Assembly (NCBI GenBank): GCA_937887565.1
Contig: CALABS010000018.1
Location: 124,001 to 188,000 of the forward strand
Direction: 5' to 3'
Length of the DNA stretch: 64,000 nucleotides
Source: an uncultured Rhodospirillaceae bacterium
Lineage (GTDB): Bacteria > Pseudomonadota > Alphaproteobacteria > Rhodospirillales > Magnetospirillaceae
The notes under the pieces were generated by a model that saw only the letters and a program-made list of their open reading frames with translations, was not told the DNA's origin and searched no databases. Both the position numbers and the translations under genes were made by a program. Positions 35,023-44,657 of this stretch are shown here, in pieces; position 1 is the stretch's first letter; each line of letters begins with the position of its first letter.

Positions 35023-36193
35023 CCTTCACGACCCCCGCCGCCACCGCCGCCACCGCCAGCAGCGCGGCCGCCGTCAGCGGGTCCTGGAGGCGGTCGGGGG
35101 CGACCAGCAGCAGCGCCCCCATGGCCGCCATCATGGTCCCGGCGCCGGCCTTGAGCGCCCGCCCCTCGCCCTCGGCAAGCTTGCGGCGGCCCAGCGTGAC
35201 CACGAACGCGGCGACGATGGCCGCCAAGGGCAGCACGTAGACCAGGTTATAGAATGCCAGCCACACCCAATGCGGCCCGTCGGGGCCGAGCCGCAGCGTC
35301 AGCAGGCGGGTGTAGACCATGGGAAAGCCGGCGGTGCACAGCAGCTCGTAGGCATTGGCGACCACCGCCAGCACGACGGTCCCGGCCAAGGCCGCCCAGC
35401 CGGAGCGGGCCGCGACCAGGCCCCGCATGCGCTCGAACAGTCCGGCCCGCGCCGCCTTGGGGATGGACAGGCTGGCCCCGCCCAATGCCGGCACGATCGC
35501 ATCCTTGAGGTCGAGCAGGCCGATGGCGAGCGCCAACAGCCCGGCCGCCGCCGTCACCCAGGGCAGCGCCGACGCCACCAGGAACAGCGTCAGCCACGCC
35601 GTCATGAAGGCGAAATAGGCCAGCCCCGACACGGCGACGAAGGTTCCCCCCACCATGGCCATGCGCGTCCGGCCACGCGCGTTGACCATCAGGCTGAGCA
35701 GCGACAGCAACACGAAGAAAGCGCAGGGATTGAACGAATCGGCGGCGGCCAGGACCACGGTGAGCAACGGCAGCGACAGGGCGGCGGCATCCACCGGCCC
35801 CAGCCAGGGAAGCGCCAGCGGTTCGGGAGTCGAACCGGCGCCGCCGGCATGGCAGGCGTCCAGGCGGCTGGCCAGCGTCATTCCGGTGGAGCGGGAATAG
35901 CCCACATGCATCTCGCCGCAGAACAGGAACGCCGGGACATAGGCGGCCACCTGTCCCATCCGGGCGGCCTCGGCCTCGTAGCGGGCGGCATTGGCGGGGT
36001 CCGAGACCTCCAGCCAGCGCACATCCAGCCAAGGCCGCCGCCCGGCGAGGGCCTCGACCACCGGCCGCGCCTCCTCGCAATGGGGGCAGGTACGCGAGAA
36101 GAACACCAGCATCTCCACCCGCTCGGCGGCCATGGCCACGGCCGGCGCCAGCAGCAGCGCCACCAGCGCCGCGATGACGAAGCGCCCCCTCAC
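35012..36193 (-). CDS. Thioredoxin-DsbD/CcdA transmembrane fusion
   Basis: A 393-residue exported/membrane protein. A signal peptide (to about 22) precedes a thioredoxin-like periplasmic domain with a CPHC active site (Cys36, Cys39). A membrane domain of about six to eight helices follows. It carries the DsbD/CcdA-type paired cysteines Cys157 (DSFNPCAFF) and Cys286 (YELLCTAGF). It probably carries reducing power from the cytoplasm to the periplasm, with its own thioredoxin as acceptor. The GTG at 36193 overlaps the stop of the P-type ATPase (GTGA). The frame is open far upstream, but only from here is the family sequence seen. Confidence 0.8.
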   Translation of the reverse strand: MRGRFVIAALVALLLAPAVAMAAERVEMLVFFSRTCPHCEEARPVVEALAGRRPWLDVRWLEVSDPANAARYEAEAARMGQVAAYVPAFLFCGEMHVGYSRSTGMTLASRLDACHAGGAGSTPEPLALPWLGPVDAAALSLPLLTVVLAAADSFNPCAFFVLLSLLSLMVNARGRTRMAMVGGTFVAVSGLAYFAFMTAWLTLFLVASALPWVTAAAGLLALAIGLLDLKDAIVPALGGASLSIPKAARAGLFERMRGLVAARSGWAALAGTVVLAVVANAYELLCTAGFPMVYTRLLTLRLGPDGPHWVWLAFYNLVYVLPLAAIVAAFVVTLGRRKLAEGEGRALKAGAGTMMAAMGALLLVAPDRLQDPLTAAALLAVAAVAAGVVKVRA

Positions 36194-38877
36194 CCCCGCC
36201 GCCGCCGGACCACCAGCTTCTCGGCCTCCACCGCCAGGGTGATGCCGATGCCGAAGCCCGCCACCAGCAGCCAGTGCAGCGGCTCCAGATCGCGGGTGTC
36301 GAACAGGGCCTGCATGGGGCCCCAATGGGTGAACAGCACCTGGAAGGCCATCACCACCACGATGGCGCCCAGGGCGATGCGGTCGCCGAACAGGCCGGCG
36401 CGGTTGAGCACCGGCGCCGTCAGCCAGCGCATGTTGAGCAGGTAGCCGGCCTCGCCGGCCACCAGCACGTTGACCGCCAGGGTTCGGGCCAGCTCGATAC
36501 CGGCTCCCGCCTCGCGGGCCCACACGAACAGCCCGAAGGTGCCGGCCACCAACAGCACGGTGACATAGGCGATCCGCCAGACCAGGAACGGAGTCAGCAG
36601 CGGCTTGGCGGGGTCGCGGGGCCGCCGCCCCATGACGTCGGGCTCGGCCGGCGAGAAGGCCAGGGCCAGGGCCAGTGTGACGGCGGTGATCATGTTCACC
36701 CACAGGATCTGCACCGGGGTGATGGGAAGCATGCGCCCCAGCAGGATCGCCATCACGATGGTGAAGGCCTCGCCGCCGTTGGTGGGCAGGATGAAGACGA
36801 TCGCCTTCTTGATGTTGTCGTAGATGCGCCGGCCTTCCTCGACGGCCAGGGCGATGGTGGCGAAATTGTCGTCGCCCAGCACGATCTCGGCCGCCTCCTT
36901 GGCGGCCTCGGTGCCCCCCTGCCCCATGGCGACGCCCACGTCGGCGCGCCTGAGCGCCGGCGCGTCGTTGACCCCATCGCCGGTCATCGCCGCCACCTGC
37001 CCCTCGGCCTGCAGCGCCTGGACCAGGCGCAGCTTGTGCTCGGGCGAGGCGCGGGCGAACACCTCGGCCCGCGACGCCATGATCCGCAACTGGCCGTCGT
37101 CGGCGGCGTCGATCTCGGTGCCGGTGATGACCGGGGCGCTGGCCAGCCCCATGCGGGCGGCGATGGCCCCGGCGGTGGCGGCATGGTCGCCGGTGATCAT
37201 CTTGACGCGAATCCCCGCGTCGTGACAGCGGGCGACGGCGGCGATGGCCTCTGGGCGCGGCGGATCGTCGATCCCCACCACCCCCAGCAGCACCAGGCCG
37301 GAATGGACGTCGTCGTGGGTCAGCTCGACCATGTCGGCGGCCACTCGGCGCTCGGCCAGGGCCAGGGCGCGTTGCCCCTTGGCGGCGATGGCGTCCACCG
37401 CCCGCTGCCATGCCTGCAAGTCCACGTCGTCGTCACCGTCCCGGCTGGCCTGGCGCATGCAGCGCGGCAGCACCGCCTCGGGCGCGCCCTTCACCAGGAT
37501 GAGCGCATGGCCGTCGTGGTCGTGGTTCAGCGTCGCCATGAAGCGGTGCTCGGATTCGAACGGGATGAGGTCGACCCGCCGCCATTGCCGCCGCAGGTCG
37601 TCGGCGTCGGCACCGGCCTTGCGGGCCAGCACCACCAAGGCTCCCTCGGTGGGATCGCCGCTCATCACCCAGCCGCCGTCGTCGGCCCGGTGCAGGTCGG
37701 CGTCGTTGCACAGCACCGCCACCCGGGCCAGCCGCGCCAGCACCGGCAGATCGTCGGCGGTGACGTCGGCCTGGCCGTCCGACAGCCCGCCCTCGGGATC
37801 GTATCCGGCCCCCGACACCGACAGCGTGGCGCCCGCCACCGCCACCGTCTCGACGGTCATCTGGTTGCAGGTCAGCGTGCCGGTCTTGTCCGAGCAGATG
37901 ACGGTGACCGCCCCCAAGGTCTCCACCGCCGGCAGGCGGCGGACGATGGCAGCGCGCCTGGCCATGCCCTCGACGCCGATGGCCAGGGTGATGGTGACGA
38001 TGGCCGGCAGGCCCTCGGGAATGGCGGCCACCGCCAGGCCGACGGCGGCCAGGAACATCTCGGCGGGACCGTAGCCGTGGACCAGGAACCCCACCGCGAA
38101 GGTCAGGGCGGCCAAAGCCACGATGGCGGCGCTGAGCTGCTTGGCGAAGCGGTCGAGCTGACGGACCAGCGGCGTCTCCAGTTGCTCGACGCCGGCCAGC
38201 AGGGCGCCGATGCGGCCCAACTCGGTATCGGCGCCGGTGCCGACCACCACCCCCTGCCCCTGGCCCTGCACCACCAGCGTGCCGGAAAACACCATCGAGA
38301 CCCGGTCGCCCAGCGGGGCGTCCTCGGCCACCGCCCCGGCGCGCTTGCCGACCGCCTCGGACTCGCCGGTCAGCGCCGCCTCCTGCACCCTCAGCCCCTT
38401 GGCGGCCAGCAGACGCAGATCCGCCGGCACGCGGTCGCCCGACTGCAGCACCACCACGTCACCGGGAACCAGCTCGGCGGCCGCGACCACCACCCGGTGG
38501 CCGTCGCGCAGCGCCAGCGCGCGCGGGGCCAGCAGCCCCCGGATGGCGTCCAGGGCCCGCTCGGCCTTGCCCTCCTGCAGGAAGCCGATGACGGCGTTGA
38601 TGACCACCACCCCCAGGATCACTCCGGTGTCCACCCAATGGGCCAGAAGCGCGGTGACCCCGGCGGCGGCCAGCAGCACATAGATCAAGACGTTGTCGAA
38701 CTGGGCGGCCAGACGTCTCAGGGCCCCCCGCCGGGCCGGCGGCGGCAGCTCGTTGCGGCCGAATTTCGCCAAGCGGTCCGCCGCCTCGCGGGTGGACAAT
38801 CCGTGGCACGAGCTTTCCAGCCGCTCCAGCACCTGATCCGGTGGATGAGCGTGCCAATGGCGGACGTCGTGGGTCAT
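36190..38877 (-). CDS. P-type cation-transporting ATPase (P2, Ca/Na-type)
   Basis: An 895-residue P-type ATPase. It has the actuator TGES at 170-173, the membrane PEGLP at 287-291, the phosphorylated Asp330 in ICSDKTGTLTC, the nucleotide-binding region, and TGDHAATAGAIAARMG and MTGDGVNDAPALRRADVG. There is no heavy-metal-binding domain or CPx motif, so it belongs to the P2 group (Ca, Mn, Na or K). Which cation moves cannot be told. The ATG at 38877 overlaps the GGDEF-EAL stop (ATGA), so the GGDEF-EAL, ATPase and thioredoxin-DsbD genes are chained. Confidence 0.9.
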   Translation of the reverse strand: MTHDVRHWHAHPPDQVLERLESSCHGLSTREAADRLAKFGRNELPPPARRGALRRLAAQFDNVLIYVLLAAAGVTALLAHWVDTGVILGVVVINAVIGFLQEGKAERALDAIRGLLAPRALALRDGHRVVVAAAELVPGDVVVLQSGDRVPADLRLLAAKGLRVQEAALTGESEAVGKRAGAVAEDAPLGDRVSMVFSGTLVVQGQGQGVVVGTGADTELGRIGALLAGVEQLETPLVRQLDRFAKQLSAAIVALAALTFAVGFLVHGYGPAEMFLAAVGLAVAAIPEGLPAIVTITLAIGVEGMARRAAIVRRLPAVETLGAVTVICSDKTGTLTCNQMTVETVAVAGATLSVSGAGYDPEGGLSDGQADVTADDLPVLARLARVAVLCNDADLHRADDGGWVMSGDPTEGALVVLARKAGADADDLRRQWRRVDLIPFESEHRFMATLNHDHDGHALILVKGAPEAVLPRCMRQASRDGDDDVDLQAWQRAVDAIAAKGQRALALAERRVAADMVELTHDDVHSGLVLLGVVGIDDPPRPEAIAAVARCHDAGIRVKMITGDHAATAGAIAARMGLASAPVITGTEIDAADDGQLRIMASRAEVFARASPEHKLRLVQALQAEGQVAAMTGDGVNDAPALRRADVGVAMGQGGTEAAKEAAEIVLGDDNFATIALAVEEGRRIYDNIKKAIVFILPTNGGEAFTIVMAILLGRMLPITPVQILWVNMITAVTLALALAFSPAEPDVMGRRPRDPAKPLLTPFLVWRIAYVTVLLVAGTFGLFVWAREAGAGIELARTLAVNVLVAGEAGYLLNMRWLTAPVLNRAGLFGDRIALGAIVVVMAFQVLFTHWGPMQALFDTRDLEPLHWLLVAGFGIGITLAVEAEKLVVRRRRG

Positions 38878-40691
38878 ACCGGAAATCCCCCTTTCCGCAA
38901 CAGCTCGGTAGCCCTGGCGGCGCCGACCGGCGCGCTGAACAGGTAGCCCTGGACGGCGTCGCACCCCTCGCCCTCAAGATATCGCAACTGCGCCTCGGTC
39001 TCCACGCCTTCCGACACCACCTGGATGCCAAGGCCGTGGGCCAGCGAGACCACCGCCCGGGCGATGGCGGCGTCGTCGGGATTGGTTTCCAGGTCGGTGA
39101 CGAAGGACTTGTCGATCTTCAGCTTGTCGACCGGATAGTTCTTGAGGCGGGCCAGCGACGAATATCCGGTGCCGAAGTCGTCCACCGCCAGCCTGACCCC
39201 CAGCGCCCGGATCTCCGCCAGACGCTGCTCCGCCTGCTCGGGATCGTCCAGCACCGCGCTCTCGGTCAGCTCGATCTCCAGCCGCCCGGCCGGCAGCCGC
39301 GCCCGCCGCAAGGTCTCGCGCACGCGATCGACGAAGCCGTCGCCGCGCATCTGCACCGCCGACACGTTGACCGCCACCGGCACCGCCGGCAGCCCGGTTT
39401 CGGACCATAGCCGTGCCTGGCGACAGGCCTCGGCCAGCACCCATTCGCCAAGGGGGGCGATGATGCCGGTCTCCTCGGCCAGGGCGATGAAGCGGTCGGG
39501 CGGCACGACGCCGCCGTCGCGGTTCCACCGCAGCAGCGCCTCGAGCCCGATGATGCGCCGCGAGCCGGTGGCGACGATGGGCTGATAAAGCAGCTCCAGC
39601 TCGCCCCGCCCCGGCGCCCGCCGCAGGTCGTTTTCCAGCTTCCTGCGCGCCGCCAGCTCGCCGTCCATGGCCGGCGAGAAGAACCGGAACCCGCCGCGAT
39701 GGTCGCGCATGGCGCGGTACATGGCGACGTCCGCGTTCTTCATCAGGGTGGCGGCGTCGCCGCCGTCGCCCGGAAACAGCGTGATGCCGATGCTGGCGCC
39801 CAGGTGCACGGCGTGGCCGTCCATCTCGTAGGGCCGCGTGACCGCCTCGATCACCCGTTGCGCCGTCCGGGCCGCCGCGTCTGCCGAGGCGTCGCCGACC
39901 AGCAGGATGCCGAATTCGTCGCCGCCCATCCGGGCGACCAGTTCGGCCCGGCCGGCGGCAGCCAGCAGGCGGTCGACCACCACCAGCAGCAAGCGGTCGC
40001 CGCTGTCGTGGCCCAGCAGGTCGTTGACCCGCGAGAAGTCGTCGAGATCGAGGAACAGCAACGCCACGGCCTGTCGGTCGGCCCGGCCCCGGACCAGCGC
40101 CCGCTCGAGGCGATCGCGGAACAGCAGGCGGTTGGGGAGCGAGGTCAAGGCATCGTAGCTCGACAGGAAATGAATGCGCTCCTCGGCCCGACGGCGCTCG
40201 GTGACGTCGGTGAATACGGCGACGTAGTGGTCGGCACCCGCACCCGCCTTCGCCCCCGCACCCGCCTTCGCCATGGGGGTGACGGTCACATCCGCCACCA
40301 TTCCTCGGCCATCCCGGCGCCGCAGCTCGGTCTCGCCCCGCCAGGGGTGGCCCGAGACCAGGCAGTCGCGCAGGCGCCGCAGCGCCTCGTCGGCCGGGCG
40401 GTCGCCCTGCAGCAGCCGGCGGGCGCCCCGGCCCAGGGCCTCGGCCGCCGGCCATCCGGTAACCCTCTCGAAGGCCCGGTTGCACCAGACGATGCGGCCG
40501 CCCCGGTCGGTGATCATGACCGCGTCCATGGTCGATTCCATGGCCGCCGCCTGCAGCGACAGCAACGACTGCGCCCGCCGCCGGCTCCGCCGCTCGCCAC
40601 GGACCACCCAGGCCAGCCAAACGGTCATCGCCGCCAGCAGCGACACCGTCGCAAGATGGACCCATAGTTCCGTATCGGCGGCGGCAAGCAT
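38874..40691 (-). CDS. PAS-GGDEF-EAL c-di-GMP enzyme
   Basis: A 605-residue protein with one N-terminal membrane helix (about 12-30), a PAS domain (about 50-165), GGDEF (intact GGDEF at 256-260) and EAL (Glu384 in LEALLRW, then DDFGTGYSS). Both catalytic signatures look intact, so it may make and degrade c-di-GMP or be switched between the two by the PAS domain. A tandem AKAGAG duplication (about 141-152) sits at the PAS end. It is transcribed away from the motAB stator genes, a link that would fit c-di-GMP control of motility. Confidence 0.9.
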   Translation of the reverse strand: MLAAADTELWVHLATVSLLAAMTVWLAWVVRGERRSRRRAQSLLSLQAAAMESTMDAVMITDRGGRIVWCNRAFERVTGWPAAEALGRGARRLLQGDRPADEALRRLRDCLVSGHPWRGETELRRRDGRGMVADVTVTPMAKAGAGAKAGAGADHYVAVFTDVTERRRAEERIHFLSSYDALTSLPNRLLFRDRLERALVRGRADRQAVALLFLDLDDFSRVNDLLGHDSGDRLLLVVVDRLLAAAGRAELVARMGGDEFGILLVGDASADAAARTAQRVIEAVTRPYEMDGHAVHLGASIGITLFPGDGGDAATLMKNADVAMYRAMRDHRGGFRFFSPAMDGELAARRKLENDLRRAPGRGELELLYQPIVATGSRRIIGLEALLRWNRDGGVVPPDRFIALAEETGIIAPLGEWVLAEACRQARLWSETGLPAVPVAVNVSAVQMRGDGFVDRVRETLRRARLPAGRLEIELTESAVLDDPEQAEQRLAEIRALGVRLAVDDFGTGYSSLARLKNYPVDKLKIDKSFVTDLETNPDDAAIARAVVSLAHGLGIQVVSEGVETEAQLRYLEGEGCDAVQGYLFSAPVGAARATELLRKGGFPV

Positions 40692-40830
40692 CCCGCGCCC
40701 TCACGACATTCGCCCGGAAAAGCCACGGCTATTGCCGGAGCATGGCTTTTTTGGCACAAATGGATGCACAGTTGTGTTCCGGCAAGCCGCCCATGCGGGG
40801 GGGAGGCCGGTTCCCGGGGGACGGATTGGC

Positions 40831-41628
40831 ATGTCGACGACAACGATTATCGGCTTCATCGGCGGCCTGGTCCTCTTCTTCGGTTCGATCTTCCTCGCGA
40901 CCGACAACTATTTCGTCTTTTTCGACATCGCGTCCTTCATCATGGTCGTGGGTGGCACCTTCGCCTCGACCTTCATTTCCTACGAACCGCGCTACGTCTT
41001 CCAGGCCTTCCGCCTGATGGCCTCGATCTTCTTCGCGCCCAAGGTCCAGCGCGGCGTGCTGCAGGGCGAGGTGGCCCGCTGCATCCGCTGGGGCTACATG
41101 ATCCAGAAATCGGGCATCACGGCGCTGGAAAGCGACGTTGGCAAGCTGAAGCACCAGGACAGGTTCCTCGGCTTCGGCGTCGATCTGGTCATTTCCGGTT
41201 ATACCGGCGTCGAGGTGCGGACGATCCTGTCCAACACCATCGAGACCACGTTCCAGCGCAACACCATTCCGGCCAACATCCTGCGCGACATGGCCGGCAC
41301 GGCGCCCGCCTTCGGGATGATCGGCACGCTGGTCGGCCTGGTGATCATGCTGGGCAAGATGGGCACCGACCCGTCGCAGCTGGGGCCGGGCATGGCGGTG
41401 GCGCTGATCACCACGCTCTACGGCGTGCTGCTGCCGCGCTTGATGCTGCTGCCGGCCGCCAGCAAGCTGCAGCAGCGCGAGGAGATCGTCCGCTTCCGCA
41501 ACTACCTCGTCGCCGAGGGGCTGTCGCTGCTGGCCGAACGCAAGAGCCCGCGCTTCATCCAGGACGCCATGAACAGCTACCTGGATCCGGCCATCCACTT
41601 CGACATCGACAGGCAGATGAAGAAATGA
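40831..41628 (+). CDS. motA: Flagellar motor stator protein MotA-like
   Basis: A 265-residue four-helix stator subunit. The helices are around 4-22, 30-48, 150-172 and 185-205. The conserved block GTAPAFGMIGTLVGLVIMLG carries the proline near the ion pathway. MotA-like proteins (MotA/TolQ/ExbB superfamily) pair with MotB to convert ion flow into flagellar torque. The stop overlaps the motB start (ATGA). I chose the ATG at 40831 (MSTTTIIGF); the upstream open frame is not homologous. Confidence 0.9.
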   Translation: MSTTTIIGFIGGLVLFFGSIFLATDNYFVFFDIASFIMVVGGTFASTFISYEPRYVFQAFRLMASIFFAPKVQRGVLQGEVARCIRWGYMIQKSGITALESDVGKLKHQDRFLGFGVDLVISGYTGVEVRTILSNTIETTFQRNTIPANILRDMAGTAPAFGMIGTLVGLVIMLGKMGTDPSQLGPGMAVALITTLYGVLLPRLMLLPAASKLQQREEIVRFRNYLVAEGLSLLAERKSPRFIQDAMNSYLDPAIHFDIDRQMKK

Positions 41629-42290
41629 GCCTGTTCCAGAACAAGGGCGGCGGGCAGCCGCCCATCGACGAAAGCTGGATGAACACCTATGGCGACATGG
41701 TCACCCTGTTGCTGTGCTTCTTCATCCTGCTGGCGGCGATCTCGAAGGTGGACACGGTGCTGTTCGAGGCGGTCCAGTCGGGCATGACCAAGGATATCGG
41801 CAAGCTGCCGCCGCAACGCCCCATCGAGTCCATGAAGCGCGAGATGATGGACGTGGTGGCGGCCTACGACAGCCAGAACGCCACCGACGTCGGCACCGAC
41901 GATCGCGGCCTAGTCCTCAATCTCGACGGCGGCACCCTGTTCGCGCCCGGCTCGGCGGAACTGAAGCCCGAGGTGATGACGCTCCTCAAGGAGATGGCCG
42001 GCACCCTCGCCAATCCCCGTTTCGAGAACTATCGCATCGAGGTGCAGGGCCATACCGACAGCGCTCCGTTCAGCACGCCCCAGTTCCCCTCCAATTTCGA
42101 TCTCGCAGCGGCGCGCGCCCTGTCCACCATGCGGGCGCTGGCGACCTTCGGGGTGCCGGAAAGCCGCCTGCTGGTGACCTCGTTCGGTCCCTATGCGCCG
42201 CGCGCGCCCAACACGCTCGACGACGGCACCCCGCTGCCGGCCAACCAAGCGCTGAACCGCCGGGTCTCCATCCGGGTCTATCCCCGCTAG
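41625..42290 (+). CDS. motB: MotB-like stator protein with OmpA domain
   Basis: A 221-residue bitopic protein. A cytoplasmic N-terminus precedes the membrane helix YGDMVTLLLCFFILLAAIS, where Asp24 is the proton- or sodium-carrying residue. A short linker and an OmpA-type peptidoglycan-binding domain follow (VQGHTDSAPFS, NFDLAAARALS, NRRVSIRV). It is shorter than enteric MotB (about 300 residues), with a compressed linker. No other flagellar gene is in the window, so the pair is isolated. Translationally coupled to motA. Confidence 0.9.
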   Translation: MSLFQNKGGGQPPIDESWMNTYGDMVTLLLCFFILLAAISKVDTVLFEAVQSGMTKDIGKLPPQRPIESMKREMMDVVAAYDSQNATDVGTDDRGLVLNLDGGTLFAPGSAELKPEVMTLLKEMAGTLANPRFENYRIEVQGHTDSAPFSTPQFPSNFDLAAARALSTMRALATFGVPESRLLVTSFGPYAPRAPNTLDDGTPLPANQALNRRVSIRVYPR

Positions 42291-42337
42291 ACCCTATGTT
42301 CGCGGCCTGAAACATGTGGCACTGCTGAATTCCGTCG

Positions 42338-42420
42338 TCACGCCCGTGAAAGCGGGAGTCCAGGGAGCACACATCCGGCCTTGCCGAGCCCCTTGATACC
42401 CCCTCCCTTCACGGGCGTGA
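42338..42420. repeat. Inverted repeat between motB and the PDZ lipoprotein (repeat copy B)
   Basis: Perfect 13-bp arms TCACGCCCGTGAA (42338-42350) and TTCACGGGCGTGA (42408-42420) enclose 57 bases. The left arm is part of CGTCAC.CCCG.GAAAGCGGG, shared with the repeat at 25261. It fills most of the 148-bp gap between two convergent genes and may end transcription from both sides. Confidence 0.6.
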
Positions 42421-42438
42421 GGACGGCCCTCGCCGGCG

Positions 42439-44643
42439 CTATTCCAGGATGATCACCCCCCCGGCCGCCGGCTTGTCGACCGGATCGGGCCGGACTGGCG
42501 GCGCGGCCGGCGTCGAGGCCGGGGCCCTTCCCGAGGGACCGGCCTGCCACCCCAGCGCGGCGGGGTCCTCGCCGGCGGGCGGAAGCGCGACGCCGGCTGG
42601 CTGGATCACCGTGCCGCCGAGATCGGGAAAGGGGACGGCGCGAGGACGCCCGCCTCGCTTCGGCACGTCCTTTTCCTCGATCCCCAGCAGATAGGCCATC
42701 TTGGCCCGGTCCTCGAGCAGCGGCCAGAACGAGTCGGGGGATCTGCGGATGTTCAATTCGATGGTGATGGCCTTCATGGCGCCCGTCCGCGCCGCCAGGC
42801 TGTAGGCCTCGTCCAGTTTGCCGAAGCCGGCCAGGGCCAGAACCTCGTGGGCGGTGATGAACGGGTCCAGCTTCTCATGCACCCAACCGTTGGGATTGTC
42901 GCGGACTAGCTGCCGCATGCGTTCCACCGCCGCCATCACCAGGGCGGGATGGCCCGCCTCGGACGCCATCAGGGCGTAATCGGACAGCTTCATGAAATAG
43001 TTGCCGCGTCCGTCGCCCAATTCGCGATGGGGCGTCGCGGTCACGGTCACGGGCCGACCGGCGCGCTCGATCTCCAGGACGACCGGCCTGTCGGTGGGCG
43101 CGGCGGCCATGACCTCGTCGACGGTGTCGGCGACCACCTGGACGCCGCCGACCGAGAGGATGCGGTCGCCGACCATGAGTCCCGCCGCCCGCGCCACCTC
43201 GCCATTGATGGACTTGATGGTGGTGGCGCCCTGGGCGGTGGACAGCCCGAAGATGGCGCTTTTCGGGATGGCGGCCATCATGGTGTCGAGCAACTCCACC
43301 TGCAGCCGGCCAAACAAGCTCATGGGATAATCGTTGGACCGGCGGGCCTTGGCGGCCAGGGCCAGCGAGCGTCCGTCCCAGATGCCGGAACCGATCTCGG
43401 TGGGCATCGCGGCGATGCCCTGACGCAGCTTGTCGGCCATGACGTCCCAGATGCCGGCCTGTGCAAGCTCCCACGCCTCGGCATGGTGCCGGAATCCGGC
43501 GATCTCGGCATCGGTGCGCAACTTGCGGGTCTCCACGCCCTTGGCGGTGACCACCATCCAGCGCGCCTTCGTCGCTAGCGGCACGGCATCGAGCGCCTCG
43601 GCCCCCAGCGTGACCTCGCCCACCGACACCAGCGACGGGCCGTCCGCCAAACCGTCGAGAACAAGCATCCGGCCGCCCGCCTTGCCCGCCAGCGTCAGCA
43701 CTTGCCCGCCGGGCCCGGGCACCAGCAGCAGCCCGTCCACCGCGCTGACGGCCCGTATCTTGGTTCCGGCGCTGTCGAACACGCCAAGGCTCAAGGCGCC
43801 GTCCTTGCCGGTGATCTCGTAACGCCACTTCATGGCGGGATCGAAGGCGATGCGGTGCTGGCCGCGCCGGCTCCATATCGGGGCCATGGCGAAGCCGTCG
43901 GCATCGGCAATCCCGGCCCATTTGACCGAGCTATTCAGCATGGCGGCCCGGAAGGTGAGGAATCGCCCGTCGGGACTGTAGCTGAGATCGTCCGAGGGAT
44001 TGCTGTCCGGGACCTGCAGCGTTCCGTGGTTCAGCACCTTGCCGGATCGGGTATCCACCACCATCACCTTGGAGTGGATCGGCCTGGAGGTTCGGTTGAT
44101 CAGGCACAGTGCCGCCTTGGGCTCGGTCGGATGGACGGCGATGCCGCATCCGGCCATGATGTCCATGCCGTCGAAACGATCGAAATCGATGCGGTGGCGG
44201 ACCTTGCCGTCCCAGTCGCGGATGGTGGCGCTGTCGTATTCGTGGCCGTCGTCGGTGTCGTGATAGTCCTTGTGGCCGAGGATGTAGCCGCTGCCGTCGG
44301 CCAGGAAGGCGAATTCGTCCTGGACGTCGGCGCCCGTACGCCGGCCCGACGCCCAGCGGCTGAGGCGGTAGCGGGCGGTGAGGGCGTAGGGCGGCTCGCC
44401 GTTCCAGAAGTGCAGCCATTCGACCGCGTCGCCGCCGCTGCCCTCGGCGGACAGGGTGACGAAACGCGCCCCGTCGCGGGCGATGCGGGCGAAGACGATG
44501 TCGTGATCGGCGGCGTATTCGGCATAGGTCGGCGGCACCGCGGCGGGTCCGGACGCCAGCTGGTCCTGTCCATCGGTCTGGCAGGCGGCCACCGGCACGA
44601 TCAGCGCGACGATGGCCAAGGCTTTGACTGCGATCCGTGTCAT
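42439..44643 (-). CDS. Lipoprotein with a PDZ domain and repeat-rich N-terminal half
   Basis: A 734-residue predicted lipoprotein: signal peptide with lipobox VAAC and lipidated Cys21. The N-terminal half (about 45-400) resembles a beta-propeller-like repeat protein (blocks such as LSYSPDGRFLTFRA). A PDZ-type domain follows near 440-530 (INGEVARAAGLMVGDRILSVGGVQV). The C-terminus is Pro/Ala-rich. It may gather partner proteins at the membrane (inference). The ATG at 44643 follows the 635-residue gene by 14 bp in a six-gene minus-strand series of exported proteins. Confidence 0.7.
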   Translation of the reverse strand: MTRIAVKALAIVALIVPVAACQTDGQDQLASGPAAVPPTYAEYAADHDIVFARIARDGARFVTLSAEGSGGDAVEWLHFWNGEPPYALTARYRLSRWASGRRTGADVQDEFAFLADGSGYILGHKDYHDTDDGHEYDSATIRDWDGKVRHRIDFDRFDGMDIMAGCGIAVHPTEPKAALCLINRTSRPIHSKVMVVDTRSGKVLNHGTLQVPDSNPSDDLSYSPDGRFLTFRAAMLNSSVKWAGIADADGFAMAPIWSRRGQHRIAFDPAMKWRYEITGKDGALSLGVFDSAGTKIRAVSAVDGLLLVPGPGGQVLTLAGKAGGRMLVLDGLADGPSLVSVGEVTLGAEALDAVPLATKARWMVVTAKGVETRKLRTDAEIAGFRHHAEAWELAQAGIWDVMADKLRQGIAAMPTEIGSGIWDGRSLALAAKARRSNDYPMSLFGRLQVELLDTMMAAIPKSAIFGLSTAQGATTIKSINGEVARAAGLMVGDRILSVGGVQVVADTVDEVMAAAPTDRPVVLEIERAGRPVTVTATPHRELGDGRGNYFMKLSDYALMASEAGHPALVMAAVERMRQLVRDNPNGWVHEKLDPFITAHEVLALAGFGKLDEAYSLAARTGAMKAITIELNIRRSPDSFWPLLEDRAKMAYLLGIEEKDVPKRGGRPRAVPFPDLGGTVIQPAGVALPPAGEDPAALGWQAGPSGRAPASTPAAPPVRPDPVDKPAAGGVIILE

Positions 44644-44657
44644 GTCATCAACTCCCG

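Noticed and set aside
36274..38946. A long plus-strand open frame over the P-type ATPase
   Set aside because: Same antisense artefact; the ATPase on the minus strand has every catalytic motif.
40251..40286. Direct repeat in the GGDEF-EAL gene
   Set aside because: A short in-frame duplication coding AKAGAG twice; it looks like a simple linker expansion.
40752..40772. Sigma-54-like promoter TGGCAC...TGCA before motA
   Set aside because: The distance between the GG and GC elements is one base too long for the strict -24/-12 spacing.
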